Part shown: one piece after another, positions 1 through 5,780 of the stretch | Numbering within the stretch: position 1 is the stretch's first letter | Layout: each line of letters starts with the position of its first letter | From: an uncultured Bacilli bacterium | Lineage (GTDB): Bacteria > Bacillota_I > Bacilli_A > RF39 > UBA660 | DNA: 5,782 bases | Direction: 5' to 3' | Assembly (NCBI GenBank): GCA_947625715.1 | Contig: CANQPR010000080.1 | Location: 1 to 5,782, forward strand | The notes under the pieces: model-generated | The model's input: the letters and a program-made list of their open reading frames with translations, nothing else | What the model was told of the DNA's origin: nothing | Database searches by the model: none | Program-made: the position numbers and the translations under genes

Positions 1-73
1 TACCATTAAAACTTGCATCAATTTTATCGTTTATGTTAGGAATTTCATATATATTACCAACTTCTATATGCAT
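1..73 (-). CDS. Unidentified protein, N-terminal fragment (runs off left edge)
   Basis: Only the first 24 codons are inside the window. The peptide begins MHIEVGNIYEIPN and continues to about residue 24 with no stop. The start is well supported: the ATG at 73-71 lies 1 bp after the TAA stop of the FemAB/GNAT-like gene, and AAGGAGG at 86-80 gives a 6-nt spacer. It is therefore almost certainly the seventh gene of the same operon and probably translationally coupled to the gene before it. The fragment is too short for a family assignment. I see no signal peptide in it, and the mixed polar and hydrophobic start suggests a soluble protein. Its function is unknown, but its place in the operon suggests a role in the same pathway. 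Confidence 0.75.
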   Translation of the reverse strand, partial: MHIEVGNIYEIPNINDKIDASFNG

Positions 74-74
74 A

Positions 75-917
75 TTACTCCTCCTTCTTATAAATGACTA
101 TATGGTTTCTTACAATACTCTCATTTTTTAAAGAATCATATACAAAGCTTCTTCTTCCCCAAAAATCTAAAAATATATGATTTTCTTTTTCATATAAATA
201 CTCTAAATGATTGAATAAACTAAAGAAACCAATGTAATTTTTTCGTCCAATTGTAGAGGCTCCCCACTTTACTGCATACCAACATCCATTATCATTTTTA
301 AACATTAAAGAGTAAGCCAACGGATTATCATTTAAATCACATACTACCACTAAATTACTATTTTTATTATTTTTTAATAAAAAAGGTAAATATTGTAAAT
401 CTTCTCTATCCAAACTTTTCATATCAGAATTTTCTTCTTTTTTCCAAGAATGAAAATCTATATCAAGTACATAATTCCAAAGATGTATTACATCATCAAT
501 AGATGAATTATAAAATTTATAATTATTTTTATTTCTTATATAATTTTTGTAATTTTTTCTTATTTGAGAGTGAAAATTATTTTTTAAATAGTCTTTTATA
601 TCTGTATCCAAAAATAACAAAGGTGCTTCCCATTTATCAATTATTTCATAAGTAAATTGGTTTTCGTTCGCCCAATTTTTAATTTTTTTTAGTAATTCTG
701 AATCATTTATATAATTAAATTTAATCTTTTTATGATTCAAAACTTGGACTTTTAGAGAATCTAATACATTAGTTCCAATATCAAAATCAAAAAAATGTTG
801 GCATTTTAATATGTTTTCATTTTCGACAAAATAAAGATTTCCAATTTTTCTAATTTTATCAATCGGATATCTCAAAATAATAGAATTGTTCCAAACATCT
901 GACGTACTAAAATTCAT
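75..917 (-). CDS. FemAB/GNAT-like acyltransferase (Acetyltransf_6 type), possible aminoacyl transferase
   Basis: A 280-residue soluble protein that looks like a member of the GNAT superfamily group that includes FemAB-type aminoacyl-tRNA transferases and BioF2-like acetyltransferases. Supporting features are the basic helix FHSQIRKNYKNYIR (115-128), a DFHSWKKEE segment (154-162) resembling the family's SWK motif, a beta strand NLVVVCDLNDNPLAYSLMF (188-206) typical of the acyl-donor half, and WYAVKWGAS...G (213-230) followed by HIFLDFWGRRSFVY (247-260). The first 100 residues are divergent. The ATG overlaps the end of the aminotransferase gene by 11 bp, with AGAGGA 8 nt upstream inside that gene, so the two are coupled. 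In a nucleoside pathway it could attach an amino acid, from aminoacyl-tRNA or another donor, to the aminated sugar. That role is inference; a plain N-acetyltransferase or a self-protection enzyme is equally possible. Family fairly confident, substrate unknown. Confidence 0.72.
   Translation of the reverse strand: MNFSTSDVWNNSIILRYPIDKIRKIGNLYFVENENILKCQHFFDFDIGTNVLDSLKVQVLNHKKIKFNYINDSELLKKIKNWANENQFTYEIIDKWEAPLLFLDTDIKDYLKNNFHSQIRKNYKNYIRNKNNYKFYNSSIDDVIHLWNYVLDIDFHSWKKEENSDMKSLDREDLQYLPFLLKNNKNSNLVVVCDLNDNPLAYSLMFKNDNGCWYAVKWGASTIGRKNYIGFFSLFNHLEYLYEKENHIFLDFWGRRSFVYDSLKNESIVRNHIVIYKKEE
80..86 (-). promoter_or_regulatory. Ribosome binding site of the truncated left-edge gene
   Basis: AAGGAGG on the minus strand, 6 nt before the ATG at 73. 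It lies within the last codons of the FemAB/GNAT-like gene and is the main reason for calling the partial gene. Confidence 0.8.
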
Positions 918-2094
918 TTTTAAAATCCTCTAATTTTTTTACGATAAATTTTAAATGTTTTGGTTTTAAAGAAGCGGATAAACTAAACCAAGCAACTCTT
1001 CTAAATAAATCTTCTGTGTTTGGACATTCTTTATCTTCATAATTAGAAACATTATATGGAAAATTGGAACTATGCCATGACGTCTTATACTTAAATGTAT
1101 CAAAGTGGTTAATCAAATTACTACAATATATATTAAAACCTATTCCAAATTTGTTCATATATTTTATAAACTGCTGACACTCTTCTTGCGAAGAAAATTC
1201 TATTGCAATGTTTGAATGAACTAATCTACTATTATCAATATGTGGTCGTAATTTATAAAAGTCAGTATCTAAATTATTTACAATATACTCATATACTTGC
1301 TTTTGCTTATTTAATATTTTATTGACCTTTTTTAATTGTTCATTTGCTATAGCACTTTGGATTTCTGTTAATTTAAAATTTTCTCCATAAATTGTTTGTC
1401 CATTTTCCCATGTAGGATAATCGCAGCCAACTCTATATCCTCCATTATCGTGATACATTTTTGCTATTTGATATATTTTTCTATTATTTGTAGCAATAAA
1501 TCCACCTTCACCACAAGTAATCGTCTTTCCTGCTTGTAAACTAAAAGCACCAACATCTCCTATTGTTCCAGTTTTCTTGCCATCTATTTCTGAACCAAAA
1601 GCCTGTGCAGCATCCTCAATTACAATTAAATTATGTTTTTTGGCTATTTTCATTATACTTTTCATATCACAGGGTTGTCCTTGCATGTGAATCGCTAAAA
1701 TAGCTTTCGTTCCTGTTGAAATATTTTCTTCAATCTTTGATGGATCAATATTCATTGTATCATCAACATCTACAAATTTTGGAACAGCACCACATGATAA
1801 AACACTACTTGCAGAAGCAATAAATGTAAATGGCGACATAATAACTTCATCTCCAGGTCCAATTCCATTGGCAATACAAGACAATTTAATAGCTGCTGCC
1901 CCATTTGAACAAGCTAACACATATTTAACATTAAGATATTTTGCCATATTCTTTTCAAATTCATCTGTTTTATATAAAAGATTTGGTCCATGATATCGAA
2001 ATAAACTTTTACTCTTTAAAATTTTTCTTACTGCTTTTTGTTCTTCTCTTCCAATATAGTGTGTACCTAAAAATGGATCATTTGGTATCATCAT
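907..2094 (-). CDS. DegT/DnrJ/EryC1/StrS-family PLP-dependent sugar aminotransferase
   Basis: A 395-residue fold-type I PLP enzyme of the usual family length. Visible motifs: CSNGAAAIK (62-70, cofactor phosphate region), GDEVIMSPFTFIASA (81-95), VIEDAAQAFG (158-167, with Asp161 expected at the pyridine nitrogen), FSLQAGKTITCGEGG (184-198, with Lys190 the Schiff-base lysine) and GENFKLTEIQSAIA (237-250). Because Lys190 is present, it should be a true aminotransferase rather than a ColD-type dehydratase, which carries His there. The GKTITCGEGG form resembles enzymes acting on sugars and cyclitols in antibiotic pathways. Here it probably aminates a keto-sugar on the nucleoside, the role given to the DegT enzyme of blasticidin-type clusters (inference). 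Two Met codons open the frame: GAGGTG lies 5 nt before the first and a more usual 8 nt before the second (2091), so the protein may be 394 residues. The gap to the preceding gene is 9 bp. Confidence 0.93.
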   Translation of the reverse strand: MMIPNDPFLGTHYIGREEQKAVRKILKSKSLFRYHGPNLLYKTDEFEKNMAKYLNVKYVLACSNGAAAIKLSCIANGIGPGDEVIMSPFTFIASASSVLSCGAVPKFVDVDDTMNIDPSKIEENISTGTKAILAIHMQGQPCDMKSIMKIAKKHNLIVIEDAAQAFGSEIDGKKTGTIGDVGAFSLQAGKTITCGEGGFIATNNRKIYQIAKMYHDNGGYRVGCDYPTWENGQTIYGENFKLTEIQSAIANEQLKKVNKILNKQKQVYEYIVNNLDTDFYKLRPHIDNSRLVHSNIAIEFSSQEECQQFIKYMNKFGIGFNIYCSNLINHFDTFKYKTSWHSSNFPYNVSNYEDKECPNTEDLFRRVAWFSLSASLKPKHLKFIVKKLEDFKNEF

Positions 2095-2099
2095 ACTTT

Positions 2100-2105
2100 C
2101 ACCTC
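2100..2105 (-). promoter_or_regulatory. Ribosome binding site bearing on the start of the aminotransferase
   Basis: GAGGTG on the minus strand overlaps the TGA stop of the glycosyltransferase gene. It lies 5 nt before the first ATG (2094) and 8 nt before the second (2091), so initiation at the second Met is at least as likely. Confidence 0.7.
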
Positions 2106-3225
2106 ATTTATTTTCCTCATAAATAATATTTGCAATTTTTTTTGAAGCATCCTTTTCAAAATGTTCTACATAATCATTCCTTATTGAATAAAATTGGTTT
2201 TGATCTTCATTAAAAAATTCATCAACCATTTTATTAACAAATTTTCTATAATCTCCAGATAAATACTCTTTAATATTTGAAACGACTAAATTTACACCAG
2301 TTTCTTCATCTAAATATTTAGGAATGTTTTTATAAAAATCAAAATCTGACCAATTAAGAATTTTAAATCCAAATTTTTGTTCCTTATAATAATCAAGCTG
2401 TTGTAATTGACTATAATTTATTGCTGGTAAATACATAATATTTTTATCTTTTCCTATTGACTCTATAAAGTTTCCTAATCCTGATGCCATAATACAATAT
2501 TTTGATTTTTCCATTTCTTTTAAGTAATCTTCATTTGATAAAGTACATTTTTTAATAATAGGACTTTTATTTTCTATTTTAAGATTATTGATTACACCAC
2601 TTCCACCACAAATTATTATAGAAGAAAATTGATTTATACTTTTAGTATTTAAAATATCATTGATTAAATTATTATAAAAATTTATTATTAGTGAATGATC
2701 TAACAAAAATGATTCTGCACCACCGATACTTATCATTAACTGATTTAGTGGCTTGCACTTTTTTGTTTCTACTTTTCTAATAGGTCCTACAAAAACAGGA
2801 TTTTTTATTTTATTGCCAATTCGCTTATAGTTTTCTTGACATGGGATAATTTCAGAAATAAAATACTTCTTTACCTCATTAAGTTCCTCTGGTATTTTAT
2901 CCCACATCCACATTAAATTATCCAAATAATATGTATTAACTAGACCATTTTTAAGTGCAAAAATTGCACCATTTACATTTTCAGCAGATAAAAATATGTT
3001 ATATGATTTAAATATATTAATATTCTTATATAAACTATCAAAATCATAAGTATCACATAAATAAAATTTATCAAAGTAACCACTTAATTTAGCTTGTTCT
3101 AAAGCAATACCAGAGCCTATAAAGTCTAATGTTACGTTGTCATACTTTTTTAATTCTTTTACAACATTTAATCCTGTGGTTATTGGTCCATATCCAAAAC
3201 TTTCAGCTGATACCAAAATTCTCAT
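2104..3225 (-). CDS. GT-B-like glycosyltransferase, candidate cytosylglucuronate synthase-like enzyme
   Basis: A 373-residue protein with the layout of a GT-B glycosyltransferase. An N-terminal Rossmann-like half starts MRILVSAESFGYGPITTG (1-18) with a glycine-rich loop after strand 1. A linker ends at NPVFVGPIRK (142-151). The C-terminal nucleotide-sugar half carries ISIGGAES (165-172), IIICGGSG (203-210), ASGLGNFIES (247-256) and PAINYSQLQQ (267-276), arranged as in MurG-like enzymes. No signal peptide or membrane segment is visible, so it is cytosolic. It lies between the radical SAM and aminotransferase genes and near a nucleoside hydrolase-type gene. From this I infer that it joins a free base to a sugar from UDP-sugar, as cytosylglucuronate synthases do in blasticidin, mildiomycin and gougerotin pathways. 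I cannot confirm orthology without alignment. It lacks the PseG-type G-x-G-H-xx-R loop. ATG with AAAGGAG 9 nt upstream; the stop is TGA. Confidence 0.78.
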   Translation of the reverse strand: MRILVSAESFGYGPITTGLNVVKELKKYDNVTLDFIGSGIALEQAKLSGYFDKFYLCDTYDFDSLYKNINIFKSYNIFLSAENVNGAIFALKNGLVNTYYLDNLMWMWDKIPEELNEVKKYFISEIIPCQENYKRIGNKIKNPVFVGPIRKVETKKCKPLNQLMISIGGAESFLLDHSLIINFYNNLINDILNTKSINQFSSIIICGGSGVINNLKIENKSPIIKKCTLSNEDYLKEMEKSKYCIMASGLGNFIESIGKDKNIMYLPAINYSQLQQLDYYKEQKFGFKILNWSDFDFYKNIPKYLDEETGVNLVVSNIKEYLSGDYRKFVNKMVDEFFNEDQNQFYSIRNDYVEHFEKDASKKIANIIYEENK

Positions 3226-3229
3226 ATTC

Positions 3230-4249
3230 TTATTCTCCTTTTAATTTTAAAATACACTTATTAAATTGACAGTTTGCTTCATCACATTTTGTTTTACAAT
3301 CAAGTTCACTATTAAGTAATTTATCCTTTAAGCTTTTTCGTAGTTCTCCATTCCATATTTCTCTAAAAGATTGTTTTTTCAATTCTCCAATTTTATATAT
3401 TTTTCTATCTCTATGAATACTACAATCGCAAGGATATACAAAACCAGTAGGAGCATCTATAAACGCACAATATGAAGGATATATGCATTTTAAATCTATA
3501 TTATTAAATCTATCTCCTAAATTACTAACTTTCCTATTAAAGAAATCTATATTATCAGATAAAAATTCTATATTTAAACTCTCTGCTAAATGATAATAGT
3601 AATCTAATTTTAAATTGTAATTTTCTATTTGTTGTTCATCAAAGAACAATTCATCACAATCTTTAATTACAATTGGGTTTATATAATCAAAATTGTAATT
3701 TTCTTTCATTCTAATAAACATTTCAAAGTCATCTATATTTTTTTTATTTAAAACATGGTTTAATACTATTTTTATATTAGGCATATATTTTTTGATTAAA
3801 TTGATATTTGTTGTAGCCTTATTCCAAATTCCATCCACTCTTCTTAATTGATCATGTATTTCAGGTTTATGACTATCTATTGAGAAAAAAATAGCTTTGA
3901 TATTGTAATTACTTAACCTTTTTATTTTTTCTTCAGTTAAATTAAGACCATTAGATATTAAAATAATTTTAATATTTTTTTTAGTACAATATTCTAAATA
4001 TTCAAAAATATCATCATTGATAAATGGTTCTCCACCACCGGTAAAATGAATATATTGTGTACCTAATTCTGCTAATTCATCAATTACATGCTTTACATTG
4101 ATGCAACACTTTTTTTCTTTGTTTGTTCTAACCTCACAAAAAACACAATTTGCATTACATAAATTAGACAATGATAAATATACGTAAAATGGTTTTTCAT
4201 AAAATTTAATTATTTCTTTTGGATTCTCGTCTATTAACTTTAAATACAT
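3230..4249 (-). CDS. Radical SAM enzyme with SPASM-type C-terminal cysteine domain
   Basis: A 339-residue radical SAM protein. The cluster-binding motif is C31-NAN-C35-VF-C38, the canonical CxxxCxxC. FTGGGEP (69-75) follows and binds the methionine part of SAM. IILISNGLNL (95-104) and IKAIFFSIDS (117-126) are further barrel strands. The C-terminal part has eight cysteines (C255, C261, C274, C276, C318, C322, C327, C332) in a SPASM-like pattern around GFVYPCDC and FREIWN, implying one or two auxiliary Fe-S clusters. It should generate a 5'-deoxyadenosyl radical and act on a small molecule or peptide. No precursor peptide gene is seen beside it. With the glycosyltransferase and DegT neighbours, the best inference is a sugar-modifying role (decarboxylation, dehydration or deoxygenation of a nucleoside sugar), as assigned to BlsE/MilG-type enzymes. 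ATG lies 2 bp after the preceding stop, with a weak AGGA 8 nt upstream. Confidence 0.93.
   Translation of the reverse strand: MYLKLIDENPKEIIKFYEKPFYVYLSLSNLCNANCVFCEVRTNKEKKCCINVKHVIDELAELGTQYIHFTGGGEPFINDDIFEYLEYCTKKNIKIILISNGLNLTEEKIKRLSNYNIKAIFFSIDSHKPEIHDQLRRVDGIWNKATTNINLIKKYMPNIKIVLNHVLNKKNIDDFEMFIRMKENYNFDYINPIVIKDCDELFFDEQQIENYNLKLDYYYHLAESLNIEFLSDNIDFFNRKVSNLGDRFNNIDLKCIYPSYCAFIDAPTGFVYPCDCSIHRDRKIYKIGELKKQSFREIWNGELRKSLKDKLLNSELDCKTKCDEANCQFNKCILKLKGE
3235..3241 (-). promoter_or_regulatory. Ribosome binding site of the glycosyltransferase gene
   Basis: AAAGGAG on the minus strand, 9 nt before the ATG at 3225. It lies within the last codons (LKGE) of the radical SAM gene, which implies translational coupling. 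Confidence 0.75.
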
Positions 4250-4251
4250 AA

Positions 4252-4731
4252 CTACATTCCTACTTTCAATTTTAATTCGTCTTTAACAATCTTTTCAATT
4301 TCATCTAACATAGATTTTTTCAAAAATGCGTTACATTTATGATATTGAGTAGAAGTTAATGAATTAAGACCTAATAATACAGGAGAATATGAAAAATTAT
4401 CTTCTAACAATATATGTATTTTTTTCCCTAAAGCAGATGCCCAACCTAATTCTACATGAACACCTCCTGAAATACCATTTGATTCATTGTTTCCTGGAAT
4501 GACTATCAATATATCGCTATTTTTTACTCCTTCATAATCACTTTTTGTACATTCTTCTGGTCCTTTATGGTCTATTCCCCAATTTTCTCTTTTTATTGCT
4601 AGATAGTAATCACATCCCATTTCTTCTAATTTTGTTGTAAGATTGGTGAAAAAAGGTTTATATTCTTCTTTTATTTCATATCTTGTTTCATCACATAAAC
4701 CCGTAAATGGACAAGAAATAAAAACTTTCAT
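4252..4731 (-). CDS. Nucleoside 2-deoxyribosyltransferase-fold protein, candidate (d)NMP N-glycosidase
   Basis: A 159-residue single-domain protein of the nucleoside 2-deoxyribosyltransferase/Rcl/MilB-BlsM superfamily, at the usual length of 140-170. The N-terminal strand is MKVFISCPFTG (1-11). NSDILIVIPG (71-80) supplies the conserved Asp73. SGGVHVELGWA (88-98) contains the expected nucleophile Glu94, in the GxxxELGxA pattern, followed by GKKIHILLE (102-110). Members cleave the N-glycosidic bond of nucleosides or nucleoside monophosphates. In mildiomycin and blasticidin S clusters the MilB and BlsM relatives hydrolyse (hydroxymethyl-)CMP to give the free base for the glycosyltransferase. I infer the same job here; the base specificity cannot be read from sequence alone, and a true deoxyribosyltransferase is the alternative. 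ATG lies 1 bp after the PHP stop. AAAGGAGG is embedded in the last codons of the PHP gene 8 nt upstream, the strongest internal ribosome binding site of the operon. Confidence 0.85.
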   Translation of the reverse strand: MKVFISCPFTGLCDETRYEIKEEYKPFFTNLTTKLEEMGCDYYLAIKRENWGIDHKGPEECTKSDYEGVKNSDILIVIPGNNESNGISGGVHVELGWASALGKKIHILLEDNFSYSPVLLGLNSLTSTQYHKCNAFLKKSMLDEIEKIVKDELKLKVGM

Positions 4732-4732
4732 T

Positions 4733-5623
4733 TTACTTGCCTCCTTTAAAATACATTTTTTTCTCTAATATTTTATTTGTTAGGGAAGTCTCTTCTATAC
4801 ATAAATTATCATTTATACCTCGCCCTATTAATCTCCCATCAGAATTGGTAATTCTATGAAAATCACTTCCAACAGAACAAAGTAAATCATACTTTTTTGC
4901 TATTTCATTTAAATACAAACTATCTTCATAACTACAATCAGATTGATAAACTTCTATTCCATCTATTCCTAATTCAGTAAGTTTTCTTATAATTTTTGTA
5001 ATATCTTCCCTTGATAATTTATAGGCCATTGGATGTGCTAATACTACTAGTCCATTGGCAGATTTTATTCCATCTATAACTTTGCTTGCTTCTAAATCAT
5101 ACTCTTTTCCATAACTGAATTTATTCTTTTTAAAGTATTCTCTATAATATTCAACTATATCTGGAGAATATTTTTCTTGTTCCATACATTTAATAATTTC
5201 TCTATCAAACCAACAATATCTTTCCATATCAATTTGAGAAATACTTTTTTCTGGCAATTCAGTTAATTGTTGTTTTAAAAATTCTAATAATTCTTTATGT
5301 GATTTTAATCTCTTTTCTTTTTGTTCATTCAATAATTTTAACAATTCAATATTATTTTTTTCAAAACCATATCCTAAAATATGCAATTTTACCTTTTTAT
5401 TTTCTAATTGAGTAAAGGAAGAAAATTCAACTCCATCAACCCCTATCATTCCAGGTTGTAAGTTTCTATGGAATTCATTTAATCCATTAATTGTATCATG
5501 ATCACTTATTGCAATAAAATTAGTATTATTTGTTTTCGATAAATCAATAATTTTTGTTGGAGAAAAATATCCATCAGAATTAAAAGTATGAATATGCAAA
5601 TCTATATAACCTTTTGTAAGCAT
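4733..5623 (-). CDS. PHP-domain metal-dependent phosphoesterase (TrpH/YciV-like)
   Basis: A 296-residue protein with all the expected PHP metal-ligand motifs: DLHIHT (8-13), SDG (16-18), ISDHDTINGL (39-48), GVEFSS (64-69, Glu66), LHILGYG (80-86), VLAHPM (194-199) and GSDFHR (252-257). The region 90-185 between the motifs is the helical insertion of TrpH-like proteins, and the length matches them. Characterised relatives remove phosphates from nucleotides, such as 3',5'-bisphosphates, or degrade short RNA using two or three metal ions. The intact ligand set predicts an active enzyme. Apparent first gene of the operon, starting after the intron-abutted leader with AGGTGA 7 nt before the ATG. 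In a nucleoside pathway it may dephosphorylate a nucleotide intermediate or product, or serve self-protection. Both are inference; a housekeeping phosphatase placed here by chance is also possible. It is not the histidinol-phosphatase or DNA-polymerase form, judging by length and absence of fused domains. Confidence 0.9.
   Translation of the reverse strand: MLTKGYIDLHIHTFNSDGYFSPTKIIDLSKTNNTNFIAISDHDTINGLNEFHRNLQPGMIGVDGVEFSSFTQLENKKVKLHILGYGFEKNNIELLKLLNEQKEKRLKSHKELLEFLKQQLTELPEKSISQIDMERYCWFDREIIKCMEQEKYSPDIVEYYREYFKKNKFSYGKEYDLEASKVIDGIKSANGLVVLAHPMAYKLSREDITKIIRKLTELGIDGIEVYQSDCSYEDSLYLNEIAKKYDLLCSVGSDFHRITNSDGRLIGRGINDNLCIEETSLTNKILEKKMYFKGGK
4740..4747 (-). promoter_or_regulatory. Strong ribosome binding site of the deoxyribosyltransferase-fold gene
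   Basis: AAAGGAGG on the minus strand, 8 nt before the ATG at 4731. It is encoded by the FKGG codons that end the PHP gene and is the best match to the anti-Shine-Dalgarno sequence among the complete genes. Confidence 0.8.
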
Positions 5624-5630
5624 ATCAACA

Positions 5631-5636
5631 TCACCT
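5631..5636 (-). promoter_or_regulatory. Ribosome binding site of the PHP gene
   Basis: AGGTGA on the minus strand with a 7-nt spacer to the ATG at 5623. It fixes the start of the first gene. No earlier in-frame ATG competes in the leader. Confidence 0.75.
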
Positions 5637-5655
5637 AATTTAATTATATATTCAA

Positions 5656-5675
5656 ATATTAGACAATTCTAATAT
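5656..5675. repeat. Perfect 8-bp inverted repeat in the operon leader
   Basis: ATATTAGA, a 4-nt loop (caat), then TCTAATAT. It lies between the TATAAT box and the ribosome binding site of the first gene. It is not followed by a T-run on either strand, so it does not look like an intrinsic terminator. It could be a repressor operator or a weak 5'-UTR hairpin. In such AT-rich DNA a chance palindrome remains possible. Confidence 0.45.
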
Positions 5676-5688
5676 CAATTATTTATAT

Positions 5689-5694
5689 ATTATA
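5689..5694 (-). promoter_or_regulatory. Candidate -10 box of the operon (weak promoter call)
   Basis: TATAAT on the minus strand, 65 nt before the PHP start codon. A -35 box with 16-18 nt spacing would fall on the last bases of the group II intron (around TACTCG), which does not resemble TTGACA, and no extended TG is present. A second TATAAT at 5643-5648 also lacks a properly spaced -35 and sits too close to the ribosome binding site to be convincing. Confidence 0.35.
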
Positions 5695-5712
5695 AGTTTT
5701 AGTTATAAAATC

Positions 5713-5746
5713 GAGTAGAGAAAACTTTATGACTATTTTCCCTCTC
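5713..5746 (-). ncRNA. Group II intron domain VI with bulged branch-point adenosine
   Basis: GAG (5746-5744) pairs with CTC (5715-5713). AGGGAAAAT (5743-5735) pairs with GTTTTCTCT (5725-5717) as nine continuous pairs including two G-U wobbles, around a 9-nt loop. The single unpaired A at 5716 is bulged between the two helices, 7 nt from the predicted 3' end, as expected for the branch-point nucleotide. Confidence 0.85.
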
Positions 5747-5748
5747 AC

Positions 5749-5780
5749 ACCACCGTACGTACCGTTCGGTATACGGCGGT
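5749..5780 (-). ncRNA. Group II intron domain V catalytic hairpin
   Basis: The lower helix pairs ACCGCCGTA (5780-5772) with TACGGTGGT (5757-5749). A 2-nt CG bulge (5759-5758) and a 4-bp upper helix TACC/GGTA closed by a GAAC loop complete the hairpin. The triad C-G-C pairs with G-T-G, including the central G-U wobble, at the same distance from the bulge as in canonical domain V. Confidence 0.9.

Noticed and set aside
1941..2126. 61-codon open frame on the plus strand
   Set aside because: It lies mostly opposite the start of the aminotransferase gene, has low-complexity hydrophobic content typical of antisense AT-rich DNA, and its neighbours are all on the minus strand with strong family evidence.
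75..3225. Surface-sugar (pseudaminic acid-like) pathway: DegT aminotransferase, GT-B protein and GNAT enzyme together resemble PseC, PseG and PseH
   Set aside because: The GT-B protein has GYGP rather than the PseG G-x-G-H-xx-R loop, no dehydratase or sialate-synthase-like gene is present, and the deoxyribosyltransferase-fold and radical SAM genes are unexplained by that pathway. It remains a weaker alternative.
3230..4249. Radical SAM enzyme of a ribosomal peptide (RiPP) cluster
   Set aside because: No small precursor gene, peptidase or recognition-element protein is visible nearby, and the neighbours act on sugars and nucleotides.
3230..5623. Anti-phage defence island (nucleotide-cleaving fold, PHP nuclease-like protein, nearby mobile intron)
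   Set aside because: The DegT aminotransferase, glycosyltransferase and SPASM enzyme in the same coupled unit point to small-molecule synthesis; no effector with a membrane or sensor domain is seen.
5656..5675. Intrinsic terminator before the operon
   Set aside because: The stem is AT-rich and no run of T follows on either strand, so it cannot be called a terminator.
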